Source: Actinophytocola oryzae
GTDB taxonomy: Bacteria; Actinomycetota; Actinomycetes; Mycobacteriales; Pseudonocardiaceae
DNA: 64,000 nucleotides
Direction: 5' to 3'
Assembly (NCBI RefSeq): GCF_004364325.1
Contig: NZ_SOCP01000021.1
Coordinates: forward strand, 62,001-126,000
Position 1 is the stretch's first letter. Every line of letters starts with the position of its first letter. Shown piece by piece: positions 1-8,700 of this stretch. The translations under genes were made by a program, and so were the position numbers. The notes beneath the pieces are model-generated. The model did not search any database. It worked only from the letters and a program-made list of their open reading frames with translations, and was not told where the DNA came from.

Positions 1-432
1 CAGCCTGTCGAGGACGTCCATGACCGTCGCGTCGGCCGTGCTCAGCTCGGCCCGGTCGAACAGCGGGTCGGCGGGGGCCTTCTCCGCGAGGTCGAGCACG
101 GTCTCGATGTGCCGGGCGGCGAGGTCGTCGTCACTCTCGGCGAGGTACTTCCTGGCCAGCTCGAGGCAGGCGAGGACCTCCATGGCAGGGGACTCGAGGC
201 GTCGTGCGGCCTGTCGGAGGTCCTCCCAGGGCCTGCGCCGCTCGCCTGCGTCGAGCACCTCGGCGCCCAGGCTGTCGGCCAACCCGTCCAGCTCCCTGGC
301 GAGGACGACCATCGAGGGAAGGTCGTCCTCCCGCGCGGCCCGCACGAGCCCGGACCGCGCGACGAGGATCGCGGCGTCGACGTCTCCCGCCTCACGGGCA
401 CGCCGCACTCGCGCGGGGCGGTCGTCAACCAT
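1..432 (-). CDS. Helical repeat-like protein, truncated at window edge
   Basis: An open minus-strand frame starts at the ATG at 430-432 (MVDDRPARVRRAREAGDVDA) and runs off the left edge without a stop, giving 144 residues. Read this way the codons give an ordinary protein rich in Ala, Leu, Glu and Asp (segments such as LARELDGLADSLG and CLELARKYLAESDDDLAARH), while the overlapping frames give Ser/Pro/Arg-rich shadow sequence. The pattern of short amphipathic helices resembles TPR-like or other alpha-solenoid proteins, but I recognise no family and assign no function. Its start faces away from the glucanase gene, across a 376-bp gap. Confidence 0.6.
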   Translation of the reverse strand, partial: MVDDRPARVRRAREAGDVDAAILVARSGLVRAAREDDLPSMVVLARELDGLADSLGAEVLDAGERRRPWEDLRQAARRLESPAMEVLACLELARKYLAESDDDLAARHIETVLDLAEKAPADPLFDRAELSTADATVMDVLDRL

Positions 433-714
433 CAGTACTCCCGAGATCGGTACGCATCCCAGTTCGCCAGGAGACCATATGCCGTTACCTCCTGGCCAGA
501 ACCCGGGCCGGGAGGATCTGCCTGGTGAGACGGCCGTCCGGGCCATCACCACTCGGCCGTCCGGCCACTGTGGAGGAAGTCGATCAACCCCCGAAGCCGG
601 TTTGGGTCGTTTCTTCCGTTGTCGGTACCGGCGCCCGGTTCGGCGGCCGGGTGTCCGTTACCGAACCCACGAGTGGTGGTGGCGTCCGGCTACTGAACCG
701 TTCGAGATGGAGGG

Positions 715-743
715 TTGACAGACGCGGTGCGGGAGACCAGGCT
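715..743 (+). promoter_or_regulatory. Candidate sigma70-type promoter for the glucanase operon
   Basis: TTGACA at 715-720 and CAGGCT at 738-743 are separated by 17 bp. The -35 matches consensus exactly; the -10 is weak but keeps the final T. The promoter reads toward the GH64 gene at 809. Confidence 0.45.
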
Positions 744-747
744 CACT

Positions 748-761
748 GGAGAGCGCTCTCC
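748..761. promoter_or_regulatory. Palindromic operator, LacI/CebR-like
   Basis: GGAGAGCGCTCTCC is a perfect 14-bp palindrome directly downstream of the candidate promoter, where a bound repressor would block transcription. It resembles the TGGGAGCGCTCCCA site of CebR, the LacI-family repressor that controls cellulose use in Streptomyces. That resemblance, and the two glucan-degrading genes behind it, suggest control by a LacI-family oligosaccharide sensor. No LacI gene is seen in the window. Confidence 0.5.
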
Positions 762-808
762 CGGTCCCTGCCCTGTCCGGGAGGCGTTGCTGTCAAAGGA
801 GATGGCCC

Positions 809-2149
809 ATGAGCTTCCGCACTCCTGCACGCCTGCGCCGGTTCGGTCTGGCCGCGCTGGGGATCGTCCTGGTCCTCGGTGGTGCGTCGGTCACCACAGC
901 GCCCCACGCCGCCGCGGCATGTGATGGTGGCAACCTCGCCCTGAACCACCCCGCCACCGCGTCCTCCACCGAGAGCGGCGCCTACTCCGCGAGCGCGGCC
1001 GTGGACGGCAACACCGGCACCCGCTGGTCCAGCGCCTTCAGCGACCCGCAGTGGCTACGCGTCGACCTCGGTGCCTCCGCTTCCGTCTGCCGGGTCGTCC
1101 TCAGCTGGGAGGCGGCCTACGCGACCGCGTTCCAGGTGCAGATCTCCGGGGACGGCAACAGCTGGTCGAACCTCTACACCACCACGTCCGGCACCGGCGG
1201 CACCCAGACCCTCGACGTCACCGGGACCGGCCGGTACGTCCGCGTCAACGGCACCGCCCGCGCCACGCCCTACGGCTACTCGCTGTGGGAGCTGGGGGTC
1301 TACGGCTCCGGCGGCGGCACCGGCAACCCGCCCGACGACCAGTTCTGGGGCGACACCTCGACGATCCCGCCCGCGCAGAACGTCGTCATGGTCAAGGTGC
1401 TCAACCGCACCAACGGGCGCTATCCGGACAGCCAGGTGTACTGGAGCTTCAACGGCCAGACGCACTCCATCGCCGAGCAGCCCTACCTCGACATGCCCGC
1501 CAACTCCGCGGGCCGCATGTACTTCTACCTCGGCTCACCCAACAGCCAGTACTTCGACTTCATCGAGTTCACCGTCGGCCCGGACGTGTTCAACGGCAAC
1601 ACCACCCGCGTCGACGCGTTCGGGCTCAAGCTCGCCATGCGGCTGCGTGCCCACGACGGCTACGACGTGCAGGTCGGTGAGGACCGGACCACCTTCGCCG
1701 AGGACCGGACCGCCACCTACCAGAAGTTCCGCGACGCGGTGCCCGCCCAGTTCGACGTATTGGCGGACGACCCGACCCGCATCATCGCCCCGGGCAGCCA
1801 CCCGTCGTTCCGGTCGGGCGGCGTCAACGCCGGCTACTTCACCGCCTACGCGAACTCGGTCGGCGTCGACGAGCCCACCTCGAACATCTTCGGCTGCGCG
1901 GGCAGCCTGGCGGGCAACCCGAACATGTGCGCCGCGCTCAACCGGCACACCGCGCACCTGCCGCAGTCGCAGTGGCAGGACCCGGCGCGGTACTACTCGG
2001 CGGCACCGGCCAACTACTACGCCAAGTTCTGGCACGACCACGCCATCGACAAGCTCGCGTACGGCTTCCCGTACGACGACGTCGCGGGCCAGTCGTCCTT
2101 CGTGTCACACGGCGACCCGCAGTTCCTGCTCGTCGCCGTCGGTTGGTGA
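809..2149 (+). CDS. Secreted GH64-like beta-1,3-glucanase with discoidin domain
   Basis: A 446-residue secreted protein. Residues 1-37 form a signal peptide ending in an Ala-rich stretch. Residues about 38-165 are an F5/8 type C (discoidin, CBM32-like) domain with the hallmark pattern CDGGNLALNHPATASSTESG, AVDGNTGTRWSS and DPQWLRVDLG. A short Gly linker follows, then a domain (about 178-446) with features of glycoside hydrolase family 64, the thaumatin-fold laminaripentaose-producing beta-1,3-glucanases: VYWSFNG, DFIEFTV, RVDAFGLKLAMRL and a C-terminal KLAYGFPYDDV. GH64 enzymes cut beta-1,3-glucan such as fungal wall laminarin. A good ribosome site precedes the ATG. The GH3 gene follows after 23 bp, so the two are probably co-transcribed for extracellular glucan breakdown. 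Confidence 0.82.
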   Translation: MSFRTPARLRRFGLAALGIVLVLGGASVTTAPHAAAACDGGNLALNHPATASSTESGAYSASAAVDGNTGTRWSSAFSDPQWLRVDLGASASVCRVVLSWEAAYATAFQVQISGDGNSWSNLYTTTSGTGGTQTLDVTGTGRYVRVNGTARATPYGYSLWELGVYGSGGGTGNPPDDQFWGDTSTIPPAQNVVMVKVLNRTNGRYPDSQVYWSFNGQTHSIAEQPYLDMPANSAGRMYFYLGSPNSQYFDFIEFTVGPDVFNGNTTRVDAFGLKLAMRLRAHDGYDVQVGEDRTTFAEDRTATYQKFRDAVPAQFDVLADDPTRIIAPGSHPSFRSGGVNAGYFTAYANSVGVDEPTSNIFGCAGSLAGNPNMCAALNRHTAHLPQSQWQDPARYYSAAPANYYAKFWHDHAIDKLAYGFPYDDVAGQSSFVSHGDPQFLLVAVGW

Positions 2150-2172
2150 GCTGACAAAAGGGAGTTCCACCC

Positions 2173-5100
2173 ATGAGGACACGTCCTCGCGGGCTGCTGC
2201 TCGCCGCCGTGCTGGCGCTCAGCACCTGCTTCTCCGTCTCCGCGCCACAGGCCGGCGCGGCACCGACGTTGCTGTCACAGGGGAGGACCGCGACCGCGTC
2301 GTCGGCCGAGAACGCCGGCACGCCCGCGTCGGCCGCCGTCGACGGCAACACGGCCACGCGGTGGTCCAGCGTCACCGGGGCCGATCCACAGTGGATCCAG
2401 GTCGACCTCGGCGCCACCGCGGCGGTCAGCCAGGTCGTGCTCTCGTGGGAGGCCGCCTACGCGACGGCCTACCAGGTCCAGCTCTCCGCCAACGGGTCGG
2501 CGTGGAACACCGCGTACTCGACCACGACCGGTGCCGGTGGCACGCAGACGATCAACCTGACCGGCAGCGCCAGGTACGTCCGCGTCACCGGCACGGCCCG
2601 CGCGACCGGCTACGGCTACTCCCTCTGGGAGTTCCAGGTGTTCGGCTCGTTCGACACCGCGGCGGCGTGCGGCACGGCCAACGCGGCGCTCAACCGCCCG
2701 GCGACGGCGTCCTCCACCGAGAACGCGGGCACCCCGGCGTCCGCGGCGGTCGACGGCAACGCGGGCACGCGCTGGTCGAGTGCCGCCGCCGATCCACAGT
2801 GGATCCGGGTCGACCTCGGCGCGTCGACGTCGGTCTGCCAGGTCGTGCTCACGTGGGAGGCCGCCTACGCGACGGCGTTCCAGGTCCAGGTCTCCGCCGA
2901 CGGCGGCAGCTGGACGAACGTCTACACGACCACGACGGGAACGGGCGGCACGCAGACGCTCGACGTCACCGGCACCGGCCGGTACGTCCGCGTCAACGGC
3001 ACCGCCCGCGCGACCCCCTACGGCTACTCGCTGTGGGAGCTGGCCGTCCACACCGGGACGACCGGCGGGGGCGGCGGTGACGCGGTGATCTCGCGGTTCA
3101 AGAAGGTGTCGGCGTCCTCGTACGAGGGCGGCAACGCACCGGCCGCCGCGCTCGACGGCCGGACCACCACCCGGTGGAGCAGCCTCGCGAGCGACCCGCA
3201 GTGGCTCCAGGTCGACCTCGGCGGCCAGGCCGCGATCACCGGCGTCACCCTCAACTGGGAGGCGGCCTACGGGACCGGCTACCGCATCGAGGTGTCGAAC
3301 GACGCGTCGACGTGGAACGCCGTCTACACCACCACGACCGGCCGGGGCGGCGTCGAGAACCTGACGGTCAACGGCAGCGGCCGTTACGTCAGGATCTACG
3401 GCACCGCACGCGCCACCGGCTACGGCTACTCGCTGTGGGAGTTCGAGGTCCGCGGCACGGTCGACACCTCGTCGACCACGCCGCCCCTGCTGTCCGGGCC
3501 GACCCGCGCGCCGGGCACCATCGGCCAGTTCGCGCTGAGTGCCCCGGCGGACAACGCGATGGTCACCACCACCCGCAGGCCAGCGCTGTCGTGGGCGGCC
3601 GTGTCGGGTGCGTCCCGCTACCAGGTGTGGATCAACGTCAGCCGCACGGACTACGACTTCACGCAGCCCGGAAACCTGCTCGACCTCTACACGAAGGTGG
3701 CCGAGCCGACCGGCACCAGCTACACCCCGACCTGGGACCTGCCGGACCGCTGGACCTACAGGTGGTACGTGACCGCGGTCGGGCCGAACACGACGTCGAA
3801 CATCCGCACCTTCAGCGTCTACGTGCCGACGCTGGAGAACGTGGCCGACGGCGTGAACGTCGTGAACGGCAGCCGGGACCTGAACAAGAACGGCGTGATC
3901 GAGCCGTACGAGGACTGGCGCCAGCCGGTCGAGACCCGCGTGAACGACCTCCTGGGGCGGATGACCGCGCAGGAGAAGGCGTACCAGATGTTCTACAACG
4001 CCCAACAGTTCCCGCAGTCCGGCTGGCACTTCGGCCCGTCACAGGCGCCGGACCTGCACGCCACGCTGCTCGCCTCGTCTGGCACGCGCCTGGGCATCCC
4101 GTTCGTGTCCGCGGGCGACACCATCCACGGCTACCAGACCACCTACCCGACGCAGAGCGCGCTCGCGGCGGGCCGGGACTACGCGCTGGACTACCAGCTC
4201 GGCGACATGCAGCGTCGTGAGCAGCTGGAGGTCGGCACCCGGGGGGTGCTCGGGCCGCTCGCCGAGGTCGGCACGAAGGTTCTCTACCCCCGCATCCAGG
4301 AGGGCAACGGCGAGAACGCCGATGTGGCCGCCGCGCAGGTCAGGGCACTCGTGTCCGGGCTGCAGGGCGGCCCGGAGCTGAACCCGGGCTCGGTGCTCGC
4401 CACGGTCAAGCACTGGCCTGGTGAGGGCGCCGGCGGCGAGGCCCTGATCACCTACGACGCCGTGACGATCAAGTACCACATGATCCCGTTCCGTGCCGCG
4501 ATGGAGGCGGGCGCGGTCAACATCATGCCGGGCTACGCGGGCAGCTCGCTGCTCGACCCGGGCGGCCCCGGCGCGGGTGACAGCGCGCCGATCCTCGCCT
4601 ACCTGCGCCAGAACCTGGGCTTCACCGGCCTGATCACGACGGACTGGCTGCCGTCGGGCTCGTGGATCGGCGCGGCCAAAGCGGGCTCGGACGTGATGGG
4701 TGGCGCCGACCCCGGTGCCGCGGGCTTCACGATCGCCGACTTCGTCGCGAACGTGCCCGCCGCGCGGATCGACGACGCGGTCAAGCGGGTGCTGCGGCTG
4801 AAGTTCAAGCTGGGCGTGTTCGAGAACCCGTACGGCGACCCGGTGAACGGCCCGTACCGGATGCACCAGCCCGCGTACGCGCAGCTGGCCAACCAGGCGA
4901 GCCGCGAGTCGCTGACCGTGCTCAAGAACGACGGCGTGCTCCCGATGCGGCTCAACCGGGGCGACAACATCGTCGTGGCCGGGCCGCGCGCGGCCGACGG
5001 CCTCGCGTGCTGCATCTGGACGAGCTACTTCCACCAGGAGTACGGCTCGCAGACGATCCTGGACGCGATCCGCTCCAGGGCGGCGACGGCCGGCGTGAAC

Positions 5101-5622
5101 GTCTACCAGGACACCGGTCCGGCGCCGAAGCTGGCGGTGGTCGCGGTCGGCGAGCCCTCCTACACCCACGCGACGAGCTGGGTGAAGGAACAGCCGTACC
5201 TGCCCGCCGACCAGCTCGCGGTGATCCAGAACTTCCGCAACCAGGGCATCCCGGTGGTGGTCCTGCTGGTGCTGCCGCGCCCGTACGTGATCACCGAGTG
5301 GAACGGCCTCGCGAACGCGATCGTGGTCACCTACCGGGGTGGCGAGGAGATGGGTCCGGCCGCCGCGGGCCTGCTGTTCGGCGACTACCAGCCGCGCGGC
5401 AAGCTCCCGTGGCAGCTGCCGAGGTCGCTGGACCAGGTGCTGCGGCCCGGTGGCACGGACGTGCCCGCGGACCAGGTCGAGCAGTGGGACCTGCCCTACG
5501 ACCTGGGTGCCACGGCGGCCGAACGCGCCGACATCCGCGCCAGGATCAACGCGGGGCAGAGCCCGCCGACCACCTACGGCAACCCGCTCTACCCCTACGG
5601 CGCCGGGTTGACGTCGTGGTGA
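2173..5622 (+). CDS. Secreted GH3 beta-glucosidase-like enzyme with three discoidin domains
   Basis: An 1149-residue secreted protein. After a signal peptide (about 1-30) come three F5/8 type C domains (about 31-160, 164-298 and 302-435), each with the A(S/A)AVDGN..TRWSS..DPQW(I/L)(Q/R)VDLG signature. A fibronectin-like segment follows (about 455-555, ending in RWTYRWYVTAVG), then a glycoside hydrolase family 3 core: the N-terminal barrel with KHWPGEG and the probable nucleophile region LITTDW, and the C-terminal sandwich with LTVLKNDGVLPM. GH3 enzymes remove glucose or related sugars from non-reducing ends, so this may finish what the upstream GH64 enzyme begins. The last 28 bp overlap the convergent gene on the minus strand. 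Confidence 0.85.
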   Translation: MRTRPRGLLLAAVLALSTCFSVSAPQAGAAPTLLSQGRTATASSAENAGTPASAAVDGNTATRWSSVTGADPQWIQVDLGATAAVSQVVLSWEAAYATAYQVQLSANGSAWNTAYSTTTGAGGTQTINLTGSARYVRVTGTARATGYGYSLWEFQVFGSFDTAAACGTANAALNRPATASSTENAGTPASAAVDGNAGTRWSSAAADPQWIRVDLGASTSVCQVVLTWEAAYATAFQVQVSADGGSWTNVYTTTTGTGGTQTLDVTGTGRYVRVNGTARATPYGYSLWELAVHTGTTGGGGGDAVISRFKKVSASSYEGGNAPAAALDGRTTTRWSSLASDPQWLQVDLGGQAAITGVTLNWEAAYGTGYRIEVSNDASTWNAVYTTTTGRGGVENLTVNGSGRYVRIYGTARATGYGYSLWEFEVRGTVDTSSTTPPLLSGPTRAPGTIGQFALSAPADNAMVTTTRRPALSWAAVSGASRYQVWINVSRTDYDFTQPGNLLDLYTKVAEPTGTSYTPTWDLPDRWTYRWYVTAVGPNTTSNIRTFSVYVPTLENVADGVNVVNGSRDLNKNGVIEPYEDWRQPVETRVNDLLGRMTAQEKAYQMFYNAQQFPQSGWHFGPSQAPDLHATLLASSGTRLGIPFVSAGDTIHGYQTTYPTQSALAAGRDYALDYQLGDMQRREQLEVGTRGVLGPLAEVGTKVLYPRIQEGNGENADVAAAQVRALVSGLQGGPELNPGSVLATVKHWPGEGAGGEALITYDAVTIKYHMIPFRAAMEAGAVNIMPGYAGSSLLDPGGPGAGDSAPILAYLRQNLGFTGLITTDWLPSGSWIGAAKAGSDVMGGADPGAAGFTIADFVANVPAARIDDAVKRVLRLKFKLGVFENPYGDPVNGPYRMHQPAYAQLANQASRESLTVLKNDGVLPMRLNRGDNIVVAGPRAADGLACCIWTSYFHQEYGSQTILDAIRSRAATAGVNVYQDTGPAPKLAVVAVGEPSYTHATSWVKEQPYLPADQLAVIQNFRNQGIPVVVLLVLPRPYVITEWNGLANAIVVTYRGGEEMGPAAAGLLFGDYQPRGKLPWQLPRSLDQVLRPGGTDVPADQVEQWDLPYDLGATAAERADIRARINAGQSPPTTYGNPLYPYGAGLTSW

Positions 5623-6269
5623 CGCGCGACGCGGAGGGTGCGCAGTGACTGCCAGATGATCAGGACCATCACGACGGCGCTGCCCACGTAGGCGCCGATG
5701 CCAGCCGGGTCCGCGGTCGCGTGGTGGACCGCGACCCGGCTGCCCGCCACGTTCATGGCGAGTGCCAGGCCCGCGCACAACACCGCACCGGCCACCCCGG
5801 TGAGGCCGACCGCGCGGGTGAGGCGCCGCACGGACACGGCCCGGCGGAAGCTCGCGACCAGCAGTGCCAGCGCGACGGCCCCGACGACCAGCGTCGCGGC
5901 GTCCTCGATCCGCGACAGGGCGCTGACCAGCGGGGCAGGCGGGCCGGTGACGGTCCGGGAGTCGGTGACCCACAGGAAGAGGTCCCAGGCGAGCATCATC
6001 GCCGGGAACGCGAGCGCGAACAGCAGAGCCGACAGTCGGCCCTGGCGGGCGGTCAGCTCGTCCTGGAAGTCGGGGGCGATCTCGCGGACGTCGCCGAAGT
6101 CCCGCACCGCCAGCACCGCCGCCTGCGTGGGGGAGTAGCCGCCCGCGCGGTAGGCGGCGGCGGCGTCACGCAGGCCGTCCCGGGCCTCGGAGACCATGTC
6201 CCTGCGGGTGCGGCGGGGACCCCGCAACGAACGCTCCAGCGCGGTCACGTGCGCGGTGATCACGTCCAT
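5595..6269 (-). CDS. PadR-linked multi-pass membrane protein
   Basis: A 224-residue protein. Residues 1-70 are soluble (MDVITAHVTALERSLRGPRR and SPTQAAVLAVRDFGDVREIAPDFQDEL) and resemble the permease-prefix/HAAS-type domain found with PadR regulators. Four or five hydrophobic segments follow from about residue 80 to 210. Its ATG overlaps the stop of the upstream padR gene by one base, the usual layout for membrane proteins controlled by PadR. Transport or signalling substrate is unknown. The 3' end overlaps the convergent GH3 gene by 28 bp. Confidence 0.7.
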   Translation of the reverse strand: MDVITAHVTALERSLRGPRRTRRDMVSEARDGLRDAAAAYRAGGYSPTQAAVLAVRDFGDVREIAPDFQDELTARQGRLSALLFALAFPAMMLAWDLFLWVTDSRTVTGPPAPLVSALSRIEDAATLVVGAVALALLVASFRRAVSVRRLTRAVGLTGVAGAVLCAGLALAMNVAGSRVAVHHATADPAGIGAYVGSAVVMVLIIWQSLRTLRVARHHDVNPAP

Positions 6270-6601
6270 CAGACCTCACCGCCCGCGGGAAGGAGCACCG
6301 AGCCGACCACCGTTGCGAACTCCGTCCACTCGGCACGCTGGCCCGCGAGTGCGTGACGGCCGGCGCGGGTGATCGTGTACGTGCGGCGGTCACGGCCGCC
6401 GACGCTGCTCCACGTGCCCGACAGCAGCGCCGCGCGCTCCAGGCGCCGCAGCGCCGGGTACACGGTGCCGGTCGGCAGGTCCAGGGCGCCGCCGCTGCGT
6501 GCCAGCAGGGCCTCGATCACGGCGTAACCGTGCAGTGGACCGTCCTCGAGGACGGCGAGGATCAGGGCGTCGAGGTGGCCGCGAACGGCTGCGGGTCGCA
6601 C
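6269..6601 (-). CDS. PadR family transcriptional regulator
   Basis: A 110-residue regulator with the PadR winged-helix layout: LDALILAVLEDGPLHGYAVIEALLARSGGALDLPTGTVYPALRRLERAALLSGTW, then GRDRRTYTITRAGRHAL. It starts at GTG 6599-6601. TAGAAT (minus strand, 6610-6615) lies nine bases upstream, so the mRNA may be leaderless. It is translationally coupled to the membrane protein gene downstream and divergent from another membrane protein gene. It probably represses both units, with ligand unknown. Confidence 0.85.
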   Translation of the reverse strand: MRPAAVRGHLDALILAVLEDGPLHGYAVIEALLARSGGALDLPTGTVYPALRRLERAALLSGTWSSVGGRDRRTYTITRAGRHALAGQRAEWTEFATVVGSVLLPAGGEV

Positions 6602-6666
6602 AGGTAGGGATTCTACGCAACGACCCCAGGGTGCGAATCAGGGAAAACCCGGATACATGTGTAGGC

Positions 6667-6682
6667 AGACTACGTATAGTCT
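6667..6682. promoter_or_regulatory. Inverted repeat and -10 box, candidate PadR operator
   Basis: AGACTA-CGTA-TAGTCT is a 6-bp perfect inverted repeat with a 4-bp centre, in the 88-bp gap between padR and the divergent membrane gene. It contains TATAGT (6675-6680), a strong -10 element for the GTG at 6690, so a bound repressor would cover the promoter. A looser repeat, GTAG-N5-CTAC at 6604-6616, lies over the padR start. Confidence 0.5.
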
Positions 6683-6689
6683 CGGGTTC

Positions 6690-7121
6690 GTGAACACTCT
6701 CGTCCAGACAACGGAGACGCCCGCGAAGGTCAGACAGCCCCGGGTCTCGTTGTGGTCGCTGCGGATCGTGGCGACCGTGAACCTCGTGTTGGTGCTGCTC
6801 CAGCCCGTGTTCGCGGGGCTCTTCCTGACCGGGGACGTCGACGCGATCGACCTCCACTCCACCACCGCGACCGTGGTGGTGTTCGTCGAGCTGGCGCTCG
6901 TCGGCGTCGCCGTGGGCTACCTGGTCGCCCGAGGGCGCCGGTGGGTGCTGCCCGCGACGGTCGTGCTGCTCGCCGCCGCTGTCCTCCAGGCGTTCCTCGG
7001 GTACACCCGCACGCTGGCGTTCCACGTGCCACTCGGCGTCGCGATCGTGACCGCGTCGGTGTTCCTCGGCATCTGGGTGTGGATGCCCGCCGCGGCCCGG
7101 CCCCGTGACGGTGCGCGGTGA
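6690..7121 (+). CDS. Small four-helix integral membrane protein
   Basis: I place the start at GTG 6690 (VNTLVQTTETPAKVRQPRVS), giving 143 residues, because a -10 box ends ten bases upstream and a leaderless mRNA is then likely. An in-frame upstream start at 6657 would lie within the promoter. Four hydrophobic helices follow (from SLWSLRIVATVNLVLVLLQP to VPLGVAIVTASVFLGIWVWM). The family is unknown to me. The gene overlaps the multicopper oxidase by GTGA, so the two are coupled; it may be an accessory or redox-partner membrane protein. Confidence 0.6.
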   Translation: MNTLVQTTETPAKVRQPRVSLWSLRIVATVNLVLVLLQPVFAGLFLTGDVDAIDLHSTTATVVVFVELALVGVAVGYLVARGRRWVLPATVVLLAAAVLQAFLGYTRTLAFHVPLGVAIVTASVFLGIWVWMPAAARPRDGAR

Positions 7122-8623
7122 ACCGGCGGTCGTTCCTGGGGGTGCTCGGCGGTGCCGCGGCAGGCCTCGCGCTGTCGGGCTGCGGGCTCGACCAGACCGG
7201 GGAACAGCTGGTCAGCAAGGCACGCGTGCCGACGCGGTTCCGGGTGCCGCTGCCGGTCCCGCCGGTCGCCCGCGAGGCGTCCCCCGGCGTCTACCAGCTG
7301 ACCCAGCGCGAGGTTCGCGCCGAGATCCTGCCCGGCCTGCACACGCCGATCCTCGGCTACGACGGGATCTTCCCCGGCCCGACGATCGAGAGCCGCCGCG
7401 GCACCCCCGTCACCGTGCGGATCCGCAACGAGCTGTCGGTGCCGACCGTCACGCACCTGCACGGCGGGCACACCCCGCACGAGCACGACGGCTGGCCGCT
7501 GGACCTGGTCCTGCCGGTGGGTGACGACCGCGTCTGGACGTCACACCACGGTGTCACGGGCAACACGGCGAAGGGGGAGCGTGACTACCGGTACCCGATG
7601 GACCAGCGCGCGGCCACCCTCTGGTACCACGACCACCGCATGGACTTCACCGGCCCTGCGGTCTACCGGGGACTGGCCGGCTTCCACATCGTCCGGGACG
7701 ACGTCGAGGACGCGCTGCCGCTGCCGCGTGGCGACCGCGAGCTGCCGCTGATGATCTGCGACCGGTCGTTCGACGTGGACGGCGCGTTCGCCTACCCGGC
7801 GCTGGACCAGGCGATGCGGTCGGTGCCGGGTGTGCGGGACGAGTGGATGGAGGGCGTGCTCGGCGACGTGGTGCTGGTCAACGGCGCGCCGTGGCCGGTG
7901 CACGAGGTCGACGCGGCGAGGTACCGGTTGCGGCTGCTGAACGCGTCGAACGCACGGCGCTACCGCGTGTCGTTGAGCCCGGCCCTGCCGCTGGTGCAGA
8001 TCGGCTCGGACGGCGGCCTGCTGGCCGCGCCCCTGACCCACGACGAGATCGACATCGCGCCGGGCGAGCGGTTCGACGTGGTGGTGGACTTCTCGCAGGT
8101 GCCGGTGGGCACCGAGGTGACGATGGTCAACGGCCTGGGTGCCGGCGGCACGGCGGACATCATGCGGTTCCGCGTGGTCCGCCGCGCGAGCGACGACAGC
8201 CGGATCCCCGCGCGACTGGCGGACGTGGAGCCGTTGGTCCCGGCCGAGGGGGCGCGGATGCGGACGTTCCAGTTCCACCGGGGCGACGTGGGCGACCACA
8301 AGGGCTGGACGATCAACGACAGGCAGTTCGCGCCTGCGGACGTCCAGGCCGACAGTCCGCTGGGGGAGGTGGAGATCTGGCGTCTGGTCACCGATGTCCA
8401 CCATCCCGTGCACATCCACCTCGACCAGTTCCAGGTCCTGCGCCGCGACGGCAAGGAGTCGGGTCCGTACGACCAGGGGTGGAAGGACACGGTGGACGTT
8501 CGCCCGGCCGAGGTGGTCGATCTCGCGGTGCGCTTCACCGACTACCGGGGCAGCTACGTCATGCACTGCCACAACCTGGAACACGAGGACATGGCGATGA
8601 TGGCCACGGTCCGGACGGTGTGA
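7118..8623 (+). CDS. Tat-exported multicopper oxidase (laccase/CueO-like)
   Basis: A 501-residue protein starting at GTG with a twin-arginine signal MNRRSFLGVLGGAAAGLALSGC; the LSGC also reads as a lipobox, so it may be a folded-exported lipoprotein. The copper motifs are intact: HLHGGHTPHEHDG and WYHDHRMDFT (first cupredoxin domain), HPVHIHLDQFQVL and HCHNLEHEDMAMM (last domain, with the type 1 copper Cys, two His and axial Met). The family couples one-electron oxidation of phenols, aminophenols, bilirubin or Cu(I) to reduction of oxygen to water. It is coupled by GTGA to the preceding membrane protein. Substrate is not predictable. Confidence 0.88.
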   Translation: MNRRSFLGVLGGAAAGLALSGCGLDQTGEQLVSKARVPTRFRVPLPVPPVAREASPGVYQLTQREVRAEILPGLHTPILGYDGIFPGPTIESRRGTPVTVRIRNELSVPTVTHLHGGHTPHEHDGWPLDLVLPVGDDRVWTSHHGVTGNTAKGERDYRYPMDQRAATLWYHDHRMDFTGPAVYRGLAGFHIVRDDVEDALPLPRGDRELPLMICDRSFDVDGAFAYPALDQAMRSVPGVRDEWMEGVLGDVVLVNGAPWPVHEVDAARYRLRLLNASNARRYRVSLSPALPLVQIGSDGGLLAAPLTHDEIDIAPGERFDVVVDFSQVPVGTEVTMVNGLGAGGTADIMRFRVVRRASDDSRIPARLADVEPLVPAEGARMRTFQFHRGDVGDHKGWTINDRQFAPADVQADSPLGEVEIWRLVTDVHHPVHIHLDQFQVLRRDGKESGPYDQGWKDTVDVRPAEVVDLAVRFTDYRGSYVMHCHNLEHEDMAMMATVRTV

Positions 8624-8700
8624 CCCCTTCGGCAGTGGCTGTGGGCAGCGCCGGTGGGTCAGCGGCGGTGGGCGGGTCGCTTTGGGCGAGCGGCTTCGGG

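Larger units (their letters stand above)
433..808. other. Intergenic region upstream of glucan-degradation genes
   Basis: A 376-bp gap between two divergent genes. It holds a promoter-like TTGACA element and a 14-bp palindrome, listed separately, and a ribosome binding site (AAAGGAGA) just before the ATG at 809. Open frames across this gap are arginine/serine-rich and do not look coding. Confidence 0.6.

Noticed and set aside
20-812. Long plus-strand open frames at the left edge
   Set aside because: They are Arg/Ser/Pro-rich shadows; the minus-strand frame to 432 reads as normal protein and the rest is intergenic.
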